Of a DNA stretch of 64,000 nucleotides, positions 41,653 to 50,139 are shown one piece after another; the first letter of the stretch is position 1, and every line of letters begins with the position of its first letter. The stretch spans positions 1,364,001-1,428,000 of the forward strand of contig CP085323.1 in assembly GCA_022870745.1 (NCBI GenBank). Reading direction: 5' to 3'. Source of the stretch: Silvibacterium acidisoli (lineage in GTDB: Bacteria; Acidobacteriota; Terriglobia; Terriglobales; Acidobacteriaceae). Under the pieces are notes generated by a model, which did not search any database, had not been told where the DNA came from, and worked only from the letters and a program-made list of their open reading frames with translations. Both the position numbers and the translations under genes were made by a program.

Positions 41653-44052
41653 ATGAATCGACGGGATTTTTTGCGAACGAGCGCCATCGCGCTGGGAACA
41701 GCTGCCACCACTCCATCCGTACTCGGCAAGGAGGCATCTCCGTTGACCGCGGGACGCCAGGTTTATCCGCTGCGAACCAGGTGGCGTTACAGCGCACAAC
41801 TCCTGCCTGCGGCCGCGGACCCGTCATTCGACGATACAGCGCTTCAGCAGGTGATTCTGCCGCATACGAACATCTCGCTGCCGTGGCACAGTTTCGATGA
41901 TAAGAGCTATGAATTTATCTCCACCTATCGGCGTGTGATCGACATGCCCGCAGGCACGACTGGCAAGCGTGTCTTCCTTGACTTTGAAGGAGCGATGACA
42001 GCTTCGACGGTCTGGTTCAACGGCGCAAGGATCGGGACATATCGCGGCGGTTACACTCCGTTCTCTTTTGAAGTCACCGATCAAGTCAAGCCGGGGAAAA
42101 ACATTCTTGCCGTCGATGTCGACTCGACCGAACGCAAGGACATTCCTCCTTTCGGATTCGAGATCGACTACCTCACCTTCGGCGGCATCTACCGCGACGT
42201 GTGGCTCCGTATTGTGCCGGAGGTTTTCATCGAGAACATCCATGCAATCACTCAGGATGTTTTGACTTCAGAGCCCAGGGTTTCCGTCGAGGTTTATCTC
42301 GAACGTCCGGCTGGCACCATGCACAAAGGCCTGTCGCTTCGCGCGCAACTGCGCGACGGCGAAAACGTAATCGCGACCGGCACGATTGCTGCGCATTCCC
42401 CGGCGCCGGCAATGCATCACTGGGAGGACTCCGACCAGGCTGCAGGAGCTCTGCCATACGATTCTGCAAAAGATGCTCCTTCGGCAGTGATTGCGCTCGA
42501 CAAGTTTCAGCATCCGATCCAGCTCTGGGACCTGAAGACTCCGCAGCTTTACATCGTCGCCGTACAACTGCTCGAAGGAGATCGCGTTATCGATGAGCAA
42601 AGCTGCCGTATCGGCTTCCGTGAGGCGACCTTCACTGAACATGGCTTCTCGCTCAACGGCAAGATCGTCAAGCTGCATGGACTCGATCGCCACCAGACAT
42701 TTCCATGGGTTGGGCAGGCGATGGGAGAACGCGCACAGCGGCAGGATGCGAAGATTCTGCGTCGCGACCTGAACTGCAACATCGTTCGTACGTCGCATTA
42801 CCCGCAGTCGCGGCATTTTCTGGACGCCTGCGATGAGATGGGCCTGCTGGTTCTCGAAGAGATCCCCGGCTGGCAGCATATCGGAGACAAAGGCTGGCAG
42901 GATGTAGCCGTCGACAATACGCGGCGCATGGTGCGGCGAGACTGGAACCGGCCATCCATTGTTTTATGGGGCGTGCGCATCAACGAGTCCGAAGACAATC
43001 ATGATTTCTACAGCCGGACCAATGCTATCGCGCACGCACTCGACCGTACGCGCCAGACCTGCGGGGTTCGTAACTCTGAAAGCTACAATTCCGAATTTCT
43101 CGAAGATGTCTTCACCTTCAACGATTTCGGCTGGCCGATTCGAAAGCCAAACCATCCCCGCTTCCTGAATACGGAGTTTGTCGGCCACACCTTCCCTACA
43201 AAGATCACAGACGGCTACGAACGTCAGCGCGAGCACGTCATCCGCCATGCCCGCATGCACGATGCCCTGGCATCTGATCCGCAATACTCTGGCGGCCTTG
43301 GCTGGTGCGCCTTCGACTACAACACCCACGCCAACTTCGGTGCCGGCGATCGCATCTGCTATCACGGCGTGATGGATATCTTCCGCATGCCGAAACCAGC
43401 CGCGGGCTTTTATAAGTCGTATGTGCCACCTTCGGAAGAGATCGTTCTTGAACCTGCATTTACATGGGCCGACAATGACGAATCCGTGAGCATCACCTAC
43501 GCGCTGATCTGCAGCAACGTCGACCACATCAAGATGTACACGCTTGGAGGCGGCACTGAGCATCTCGCGGGAGAAGGAGGTCCGGATCGAGCGCAATTCC
43601 CGCACCTGCCCTATCCTCCTTTCCATATCGACTTCGTTCACGACGCACTGGACTTTCCTAACTGGGGCGACCTGCGCATCGACGGCTACATCGACGGCAA
43701 GAAAGTTGTCACCAAAACACTTGCCGGCGACGGAGCTGATGCGAAGCTCAGTATGTATCCGGACGACACGAAACTTTTTGCGGACGGAGGCGACGCCGTC
43801 CGAGTAGTCGTTGCGGTAGAGGACAAGTACGGAAATGCCCGTCATCCTGCTTCGGAAGCGATCAGCTTTACGTTGACCGGCCCTGCGGATCTGATCGGCG
43901 ACAATCCGATTTCGCTTCTGGGCGGCAGGTGCGCTGTGTGGGTTCGGACTCGGCATGAAGCAGGTGAGATTGTACTCACGGCAAAGCATGCCAGGCTCGG
44001 CTCCGTGAGTGCGCGCTTTTCTGCCTCGCCTGTCGATGCCGAAATCGTCTAA
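41653..44052 (+). CDS. Glycoside hydrolase family 2 protein, Tat-exported
   Basis: 799 residues. A twin-arginine signal (NRRDFLRTSAIALGTAA) is followed by the GH2 sugar-binding domain (FLDFEGAMTASTVWFNGARIG, GGYTPFSFEVTD), the immunoglobulin-like domain, and the TIM barrel with LHGLDRHQTFPWVG, RTSHYPQSRHFLDACDEMGLLVLEE. Acid/base Glu is in VRINESEDNH and the nucleophile in NTEFVGHTFP. C-terminal beta domains follow. Beta-galactosidase or beta-glucuronidase type; exact sugar unknown. Divergent from the symporter. Confidence 0.9.
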   Translation: MNRRDFLRTSAIALGTAATTPSVLGKEASPLTAGRQVYPLRTRWRYSAQLLPAAADPSFDDTALQQVILPHTNISLPWHSFDDKSYEFISTYRRVIDMPAGTTGKRVFLDFEGAMTASTVWFNGARIGTYRGGYTPFSFEVTDQVKPGKNILAVDVDSTERKDIPPFGFEIDYLTFGGIYRDVWLRIVPEVFIENIHAITQDVLTSEPRVSVEVYLERPAGTMHKGLSLRAQLRDGENVIATGTIAAHSPAPAMHHWEDSDQAAGALPYDSAKDAPSAVIALDKFQHPIQLWDLKTPQLYIVAVQLLEGDRVIDEQSCRIGFREATFTEHGFSLNGKIVKLHGLDRHQTFPWVGQAMGERAQRQDAKILRRDLNCNIVRTSHYPQSRHFLDACDEMGLLVLEEIPGWQHIGDKGWQDVAVDNTRRMVRRDWNRPSIVLWGVRINESEDNHDFYSRTNAIAHALDRTRQTCGVRNSESYNSEFLEDVFTFNDFGWPIRKPNHPRFLNTEFVGHTFPTKITDGYERQREHVIRHARMHDALASDPQYSGGLGWCAFDYNTHANFGAGDRICYHGVMDIFRMPKPAAGFYKSYVPPSEEIVLEPAFTWADNDESVSITYALICSNVDHIKMYTLGGGTEHLAGEGGPDRAQFPHLPYPPFHIDFVHDALDFPNWGDLRIDGYIDGKKVVTKTLAGDGADAKLSMYPDDTKLFADGGDAVRVVVAVEDKYGNARHPASEAISFTLTGPADLIGDNPISLLGGRCAVWVRTRHEAGEIVLTAKHARLGSVSARFSASPVDAEIV

Positions 44053-44128
44053 AGTGGAAGGCCGAAGCTTCGTGGTGCAAAAGAAGAACGATTCTTTCGA
44101 TATAAGTGAGAGCCAGGAGAGTGATGCC

Positions 44129-45493
44129 TTGGGCGACAAATCGAATTTGGACCGCCGTGATTTCATCCGTGCCACAGCGGCCGTGGCCGCAACTTCCATG
44201 CTGAACAATTCGACATTTGCCGAGATAACTAACGTGCCACGCGAGAACTGGAGCGGCACGTACCACTTCCACACAAACAAGGTCTTCCAGCCCCGGACAG
44301 CGGCTGACGTCGCTGCCGCAATCGGGTCGGTGAAGGAAGTTCGAGCTCTCGGAACGCGGCACTCGTTCAACGGCATCGCCGATTCCACATCTGCGCAGAT
44401 CTCAACACTTGGACTCAAGGATGTTCAGGTGAATGCCGCAGAGCATACGGTCAAAGCCGGCGGCGGCATTCGCCTGGGAGAACTGGCCGAGATTATCGAC
44501 AAGCAAGGATGGGCGCTCCACAACCTGCCTTCCCTGCCGCATATTTCGCTGGCCGGCTGCATCTCGACGGCTACCCACGGATCGGGCGTTAAGAATGGAA
44601 ATATCTCGACTGCCATTCGCGAAGTCGAATTCGTCTCCGCCGACGGCAAGCTGCACACGCTTTCGCGCGCGAAAGATGCCGATACTTTTCCCGGCGCGGT
44701 AGTAGCGCTTGGAGCGCTCGGGGTCATCACAAACCTTACGGTCGATCTGCATCCACGCTTCGATGTTGCACAGAGCGTGTATGAGAATCTTTCCTTCGAT
44801 CAGTTACAACACAACCTCGTAGACATCATGGGCGCGGCCTACAGCGTCTCGCTCTTCACGCACTGGCAAAACAATCGCGCTGACCAGGTATGGATAAAAC
44901 GCCGCGTTGAAAATGGCGAGAATCATCAGCTTCCTGAGATGTTTTACGGCGCGACACTCGCCAAGAAAAAGCTTCACCCCGCCGGACCGCAGATGGATGC
45001 TACCGGCTGCACCGAGCAGGGCGGAAGCATAGGGCCCTGGTACGAACGGCTGCCGCACTTCAAGCTCGCATTCACGCCCTCCAGCGGACACGAGATCCAG
45101 ACCGAATACTTCGTCCCTCTCGAGCACGGCTACGAAGCGATTCGTGCAGTGGAAACATTGCGCGACCGCATCACTCCTCATCTCATCGTGACGGAGGTGC
45201 GCACCATTGCCGCCGATGACCTGTGGATGAGCATGGCGTATCAGCGCCCCTCGCTCGCGATCCATTTCACCTGGAAGCCGGAGGAAGCAGCTATTCTGGA
45301 TGTACTGCCTGCCATCGAGGCAAAGCTCGCGCCGTTTCATCCGCGACCGCACTGGGCTAAAGTCTTCACATTGCCGAAGCAGGAGATCACTGCACGTTAT
45401 CCGCGACTGAATGACTTCCGCACTCTTGTGAAGAAATATGACCCCAATGGCGAGTTCGCAAACGACTTCATGAAGAAGTCTGTACTCGCCTGA
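44129..45493 (+). CDS. FAD-linked lactone/alditol-type oxidase, Tat-exported
   Basis: About 454 residues from a TTG at 44129 with AGGAG nearby; an ATG at 44036 inside the GH2 gene is the alternative. Tat signal LDRRDFIRATAAVAA. The FAD-binding PCMH domain is clear: EVRALGTRHSFNGIAD, VKAGGGIRLGELAEIID, LPSLPHISLAGCISTATHGSG (His of the covalent-flavin type loop), VSADGKL. The C-terminal domain resembles D-arabinono-1,4-lactone oxidase and alditol oxidases (HWAKVFTL, LRKYDPNGEF-like NDFRTLVKKYDPNGEFAN). Follows the GH2 gene closely, so it may oxidise the released sugar. Confidence 0.87.
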   Translation: MGDKSNLDRRDFIRATAAVAATSMLNNSTFAEITNVPRENWSGTYHFHTNKVFQPRTAADVAAAIGSVKEVRALGTRHSFNGIADSTSAQISTLGLKDVQVNAAEHTVKAGGGIRLGELAEIIDKQGWALHNLPSLPHISLAGCISTATHGSGVKNGNISTAIREVEFVSADGKLHTLSRAKDADTFPGAVVALGALGVITNLTVDLHPRFDVAQSVYENLSFDQLQHNLVDIMGAAYSVSLFTHWQNNRADQVWIKRRVENGENHQLPEMFYGATLAKKKLHPAGPQMDATGCTEQGGSIGPWYERLPHFKLAFTPSSGHEIQTEYFVPLEHGYEAIRAVETLRDRITPHLIVTEVRTIAADDLWMSMAYQRPSLAIHFTWKPEEAAILDVLPAIEAKLAPFHPRPHWAKVFTLPKQEITARYPRLNDFRTLVKKYDPNGEFANDFMKKSVLA

Positions 45494-45578
45494 CGTTCCA
45501 GAGCACATACCGCCTGCTCCATATGCCGCGATTGCAAGCGCGCGATCGCGGCGCGCCCCCAGGAACAAGAAGGATCGC

Positions 45579-46526
45579 ATGCGAAAGATCGTGATCGTAG
45601 GTCCTCCACCGGTCCAGATTCTCGACGTCACCGGCCCGCTGGAAGTGTTCTCCGGCGCTCCGGGATACAACCTGCAGCTTGCCACTCCTGAAGCGGGCGA
45701 CACGTTACGCACCCACCATGACATCTCACTCGGCAAAGCCATCTCTGTTGAGAAACTAAACGGCCCCATCGATACGCTTGTAATCGTCGGAGGCATCGGA
45801 GCTGAAAGCGGCAGTTACGACGAGAACTTTATTGCCTGGGTCCGCAACGCTGCAACCCGCTCTCGGCGCATCGCAGCCATCTGCACGGGAGCGTTCGTAT
45901 TAGCCGAGGCCGGATTGCTCGATGGAAAACAAGCGGTAACGCACTGGAGCTTTTGCGATCGGCTTGCCCGCGAGTACCCGAAGGTTCGAGTCACGCCAGA
46001 TCCCATTTTCGTGAAGGACGGAAACGTCTACACCTCGGCCGGTATCACTGCCGGGATAGATCTTTCACTCGCCCTTGTCGAGGAAGATTGTGGTCACGCT
46101 GTTGCACTGAAGCTGGCGCGCTTTCTCGTGATGTACCTCGTGCGGCCTGGAGGACAGTCCCAGTACAGCCACATGCTCTCCCACCAGGCCGCCACTTCAC
46201 AACCACTGCGCGAATTGCAGGTCTGGATGCTTGAAAACCTTCCGGGTGACCTCACAGTGGAGGCGCTTGCAGAAAGGCTAGGTGTAAGTTCCCGCCACTT
46301 CACGCGCATCTGCCTGCAGGAAACGGGCCTGAATCCCGGCCAGCTTGTAGACCGGCTGCGGGTAGAGGCGGCGCAGCAGATGATCGACAGCTCCAGCAAG
46401 GGGCTGAAAGAGATCGCCGAGGCCTGCGGCTTCAAATCCGCCGAGGTCATGCGGCGCGTCTTTCTGCGCACGCTTGGAATCTCTGCAGCCGACTATGCCA
46501 AGCGCTTTCGCCGGCCTTCGCACTGA
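45579..46526 (+). CDS. GlxA-type AraC regulator with DJ-1/PfpI domain
   Basis: 315 residues. The N-terminal DJ-1/PfpI-like domain has the Cys elbow AAICTGAFVLAEAGLLDGKQAVTHW near residue 105-130; the C-terminal part is an AraC double helix-turn-helix (LTVEALAERLGVSSRHFTRIC and LKEIAEACGFKSAEVMRRVF). Proteins of this type sense small metabolites through an inactive amidase-like domain. Immediately precedes an HD-domain gene, a likely target. Confidence 0.92.
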   Translation: MRKIVIVGPPPVQILDVTGPLEVFSGAPGYNLQLATPEAGDTLRTHHDISLGKAISVEKLNGPIDTLVIVGGIGAESGSYDENFIAWVRNAATRSRRIAAICTGAFVLAEAGLLDGKQAVTHWSFCDRLAREYPKVRVTPDPIFVKDGNVYTSAGITAGIDLSLALVEEDCGHAVALKLARFLVMYLVRPGGQSQYSHMLSHQAATSQPLRELQVWMLENLPGDLTVEALAERLGVSSRHFTRICLQETGLNPGQLVDRLRVEAAQQMIDSSSKGLKEIAEACGFKSAEVMRRVFLRTLGISAADYAKRFRRPSH

Positions 46527-46623
46527 AAGCCATCATGTCTCAAATCGTTGTAGTAATGTCGTGGCGGCACGCTGGCTACGTCGATACAGTCGTCCTGTGA
46601 GCTTTCACCACAGGAGACTGAAC

Positions 46624-47283
46624 ATGGCTACCTCATCAGGCATTGCAAACTCGATCGAAGGCGCTTCCATTCCGGACTCAAAACTTGCACACGAGATCAC
46701 GGAGTTCATTCGCGACAACGAGTCGCCGCTGCTGTTCAACCATTCAAGCCGGGTATACCTTTTCGGAGCGCTTGCCGGGCAAGAGGCGGGTCTTCGCTTC
46801 GATCCGGAACTGCTTTATGCGGGTGCCATGTTCCACGACCTTGGGCTGATGCCGAAGCATAGCAGCGCAAACGATCGCTTCGAGGTAGATGGAGCCAACG
46901 CGGCGCGCGCCTTTCTAACAGAACGCGGAATCAGCCCAGAGGACGTGAACAAGGTGTGGACCGGCATCGCGCTGCACACAACGCCGGGCATTCCGCAGTA
47001 CATGGATCCGGTCATCGCACTCGTGACTGCTGGCGTTGAGATGGATGTGCTCGGGCTGACTTACGACCAGTACCCTGCGATAGTTCGCGAGGCGATCGTC
47101 GCGGCCTATCCGCGCACGCCGAACTTCAAGGAAGACATCATCCAGGCCTTTTACGACGGCATCCATCACAAGCCGCAGACCACCTTCGGCAATGTAAAGG
47201 CCGACGTCCTGGCTGACAAGGATCCGAAGTTCCGCGCAGGCAACTTCTGCAGTGTCATCCGCCAGTCGAAGTGGAAGGCTTAA
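46624..47283 (+). CDS. HD-domain hydrolase
   Basis: 219 residues from the ATG at 46624 (CAGGAG upstream). HD metal site: His40 (LFNHSSRVYLFG) and His71-Asp72 (AMFHDLGLMP), later LHTTPGI. The pattern is close to cyanamide hydratase-like and other small-molecule HD hydrolases; identification by eye only. Starts about 100 bases after the GlxA-type regulator and ends at a strong terminator. Confidence 0.83.
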   Translation: MATSSGIANSIEGASIPDSKLAHEITEFIRDNESPLLFNHSSRVYLFGALAGQEAGLRFDPELLYAGAMFHDLGLMPKHSSANDRFEVDGANAARAFLTERGISPEDVNKVWTGIALHTTPGIPQYMDPVIALVTAGVEMDVLGLTYDQYPAIVREAIVAAYPRTPNFKEDIIQAFYDGIHHKPQTTFGNVKADVLADKDPKFRAGNFCSVIRQSKWKA

Positions 47284-47294
47284 GAGCATGAGTT

Positions 47295-47327
47295 CGGGCC
47301 GAAGCAGCGATGCTTCGGCCCGTCTTC
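47295..47327. terminator. Bidirectional intrinsic terminator
   Basis: CGGGCCGAAGCA (47295-47306) and TGCTTCGGCCCG (47311-47322) form a perfect 12-bp stem with a 4-base loop, then TCTTCT. It lies between the convergent HD and MFS genes. Confidence 0.85.
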
Positions 47328-48565
47328 TATGAGGGCCGGCTGCTCAGCGTCTGCAGCTTTCTCAATCCCGGAAAAAGCCTCGTCCACAACAACGCAATGA
47401 CGATGCTTCCGACGCCGCCGATAACCGTTGCAGGGATGAGGCCGAACCATGACGCGGTTACACCCGATTCGAACTCGCCCAGTTGGTTCGATGTCCCGAT
47501 GAAAAGCGAGTTCACCGCGCTTACACGTCCGCGCATCTCGTCAGGAGTTTCAAGCTGCACCAGCGACGACCGCACGACTACGCTCACTACGTCCGCGCTG
47601 CCCAGCACGACCAGCAGCGCCATCGACAGCCAGATCGACCGCGAATAGGCAAAGGCCACCGTCGCCAATCCGAAGATAACGACTGCCGTAAACATCTTGC
47701 CGCCAGCACGACGACGAATGGGGTTGTGCGCAAGAAACACCGATGTCGAAAGCGCTCCAATTGCGGGCGACAACCTCAGCAGCCCAAGCCCCCACGGGCC
47801 GGTATGCAGAATGTCATGCGCATAAGCCGGCAGCAGCGCCGTCGCGCCGCCCAGCAACACGACGAATAGATCGAGCGAGATCGCTCCGAGAATGTTCTTG
47901 TGTTCGCGGATGTAATGAATCCCCGAGAAGATCGACGTCGCGGTAGGCGCGTTCTTCGCCACGGCTGCACGGCGTGGACGAATCGAGATCGACAGGCTCG
48001 AAGCGGTAAGAAAGAGCACCGCGCACAATGCGTATGGAATCTGCGCGCCCAGCGCATAGAGCAGGCCGCCCAGTGCCGGGCCAATGATTGAGGATGTCTG
48101 GTTCGCCGACGAAGACCAGGCGATGGCTTGCGGCACCATTTCAGGCTCGACCAGCGTAGGCACCAGCGCCTGCGTCGAAGGGCTTTCGAAAGCGCGCGCA
48201 GCACCGATCAATGCGACTGCGCAAAAGATGCCCGCCGGGTGCAGCCGGTGAAAGAAAGTGGCAAGAGCCAGAGAAGCCACGGTGAGAGACTCGACTACCT
48301 GGCAGATGGCGATGATAGTGCGGCGGTTGAAGCGATCCGCAACGTGCCCCACCAGCAGCATCAGTAGCAACATGGGTAGAAACTGCACCAGGCCCACCAT
48401 CCCAAGCGCGAAGGTGCTGTGAGTAAGGGCGTAAACCTGCCATCCCACGGCAACAGCGACCATCTGGAAAGACATGGTTGAGCAGACGCGGGCCAACCAG
48501 AAGCGTGCATACGATGGTTCGCCGAAGACCGCCCGTGCGCTCATCGCCCGTTTTTCATCACTCAT
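47327..48565 (-). CDS. MFS transporter (DHA3/EntS-like)
   Basis: 412 residues with 12 predicted helices. ARVCSTMSFQMVAVAVGWQVYALTH, GMVGLVQFLPMLLLMLLVGHVADRFNRR (motif A) and the symmetric second half with FLAHNPIRRRAGGKM suit the DHA3 exporter group. ATLLPAYAHDILHTGPWGLGLL is typical of EntS-like proteins. Substrate unknown; export of a siderophore or drug is plausible. Confidence 0.9.
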   Translation of the reverse strand: MSDEKRAMSARAVFGEPSYARFWLARVCSTMSFQMVAVAVGWQVYALTHSTFALGMVGLVQFLPMLLLMLLVGHVADRFNRRTIIAICQVVESLTVASLALATFFHRLHPAGIFCAVALIGAARAFESPSTQALVPTLVEPEMVPQAIAWSSSANQTSSIIGPALGGLLYALGAQIPYALCAVLFLTASSLSISIRPRRAAVAKNAPTATSIFSGIHYIREHKNILGAISLDLFVVLLGGATALLPAYAHDILHTGPWGLGLLRLSPAIGALSTSVFLAHNPIRRRAGGKMFTAVVIFGLATVAFAYSRSIWLSMALLVVLGSADVVSVVVRSSLVQLETPDEMRGRVSAVNSLFIGTSNQLGEFESGVTASWFGLIPATVIGGVGSIVIALLWTRLFPGLRKLQTLSSRPS

Positions 48566-48750
48566 CTATCAAAGCTAGCAAAATCAGAGAGCGCGCCCAA
48601 CGCCCCGCTCGAAAACCGTCTCGAACTCTTCCCGTTTCAAAACGCAATGAAGAGAGCAGCGCATTGTTGTTTTGCCGGTATATGATGGTTCGCAATTTTA
48701 GAGAACCACTCCGGAATACACCGAAATAGATGATTCAAGGTGGCTTCAGT

Positions 48751-50139
48751 ATGAAGCGTAGAACATTTCTGTCTTCCGCCGCGGCGGTCCTGGCGCAGCA
48801 GGCACTCGCGGCTTATCTGCCCAGGGGAAAAGAAGCTCAGCAGAAGGCCGATTACACGCTGCGCATCGAGCCTTGCACGATCGATATCGGCAAGGGTGTC
48901 AGCATTCGCACGATTGCATACAACGGCCAGGTTCCCGGGCCGATGCTGCGGCTGCGCGAGGGTGTTCCGGTCAGCATCCATGTCACCAACCATGCGCCCG
49001 TAGCCGATCTTGTTCACTGGCACGGCCTCGCCACCGACTCCTACAACGACGGCGCGATGGAAGAAGGCTCGCCGATGATTCAGCCTGGTGAAAGCCTCGT
49101 CTACAAGCTCACACCTCGCCCCACGGGAACACGCTGGTATCACACGCATGCTTCGGCCGAAGGCAATCTCTCACTCGGCTCCTACACCGGGCAGTTCGGA
49201 TTTCTCCTCGTCGAGGGCAAGGAGAACCCTGCGCGCTACGACCAGGAGTTCAACCTCGCCATTCATCATTGGGAGCCCTCATTCGTGCCCATGGTCGAGA
49301 AGATGCGCGAGCACTCCGCGAATGCGCCGCTCACCTCGGGCTCTGACGTGGGCTACAAATACGCCACAATCAACGGACACATGCTCGGCACGGGCGAGCC
49401 GCTACGCGTCAAGCAAGGCCAGAAGGTACTGATGCGTCTGCTCAATGCCAGCGCGACGGAAAACACCATTCTTGCTTTCCCTGGCCACAGCTTCACCGTG
49501 ATCGCGATGGATGGCAATGCTGTTCCCAATCCGCAGAAGGTTGAGGTGCTCTCGCTTGCGGTTGCTGAACGCATCGACGCCATCGTCGAGATGAACACTC
49601 CCGGCAAATGGATACTCGGTTCCACGCTTGAGAAGGAACGCGAGATGGGCCTTGGCGTTGTCGTCGAATACGAAGGAACAACCGGCGAGCCTGTATGGAA
49701 AGATCCTGCGCCCTCCGAGTGGGACTACTCCCGCTTCGCCAATTCACAACCGGCGCCCGAACCCGACAGGACCTACGAGCTGACCTTTCGCGATATCGGA
49801 TCGACGGACCACTCCGGCTTCGACACCTGGACAATCAACGGCAAGGCATGGCCGCACACCGACACACTCGAAGTCGAAAAGGGTAAACGCTATCGCCTGC
49901 TCTTCCGCAATGGCAGCGGCGATCAGCACCCCATGCACCTGCACCGGCATACCTTCGAGGTCACGAGCATTGGCGATAAAAAGATGAGCGGCCTTCGCAA
50001 GGACGTGGTGAACGTCATGCCGCTCGATTCCGTCGCCGTCGATTTTGTTGCGGACAATCCCGGCGACACGCTGATGCATTGCCACCAGCAGCTCCACATG
50101 GACTTCGGCTTCATGCAACTGGTGAAGTATGTCGGATAA
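48751..50139 (+). CDS. Multicopper oxidase, Tat-exported
   Basis: 462 residues from the ATG at 48751. KRRTFLSSAAAVLAQQA is a Tat-like signal. All four copper-ligand motifs are visible: HWHGL and WYHTHAS in the first domain, HPMHLHRHTF and MHCHQQLHMDFGFM at the end (types 1, 2 and 3 coppers). Oxidises phenols or metal ions with O2 in the periplasm. Its stop overlaps the start of a PQQ dehydrogenase gene by 11 bases. Confidence 0.94.
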   Translation: MKRRTFLSSAAAVLAQQALAAYLPRGKEAQQKADYTLRIEPCTIDIGKGVSIRTIAYNGQVPGPMLRLREGVPVSIHVTNHAPVADLVHWHGLATDSYNDGAMEEGSPMIQPGESLVYKLTPRPTGTRWYHTHASAEGNLSLGSYTGQFGFLLVEGKENPARYDQEFNLAIHHWEPSFVPMVEKMREHSANAPLTSGSDVGYKYATINGHMLGTGEPLRVKQGQKVLMRLLNASATENTILAFPGHSFTVIAMDGNAVPNPQKVEVLSLAVAERIDAIVEMNTPGKWILGSTLEKEREMGLGVVVEYEGTTGEPVWKDPAPSEWDYSRFANSQPAPEPDRTYELTFRDIGSTDHSGFDTWTINGKAWPHTDTLEVEKGKRYRLLFRNGSGDQHPMHLHRHTFEVTSIGDKKMSGLRKDVVNVMPLDSVAVDFVADNPGDTLMHCHQQLHMDFGFMQLVKYVG

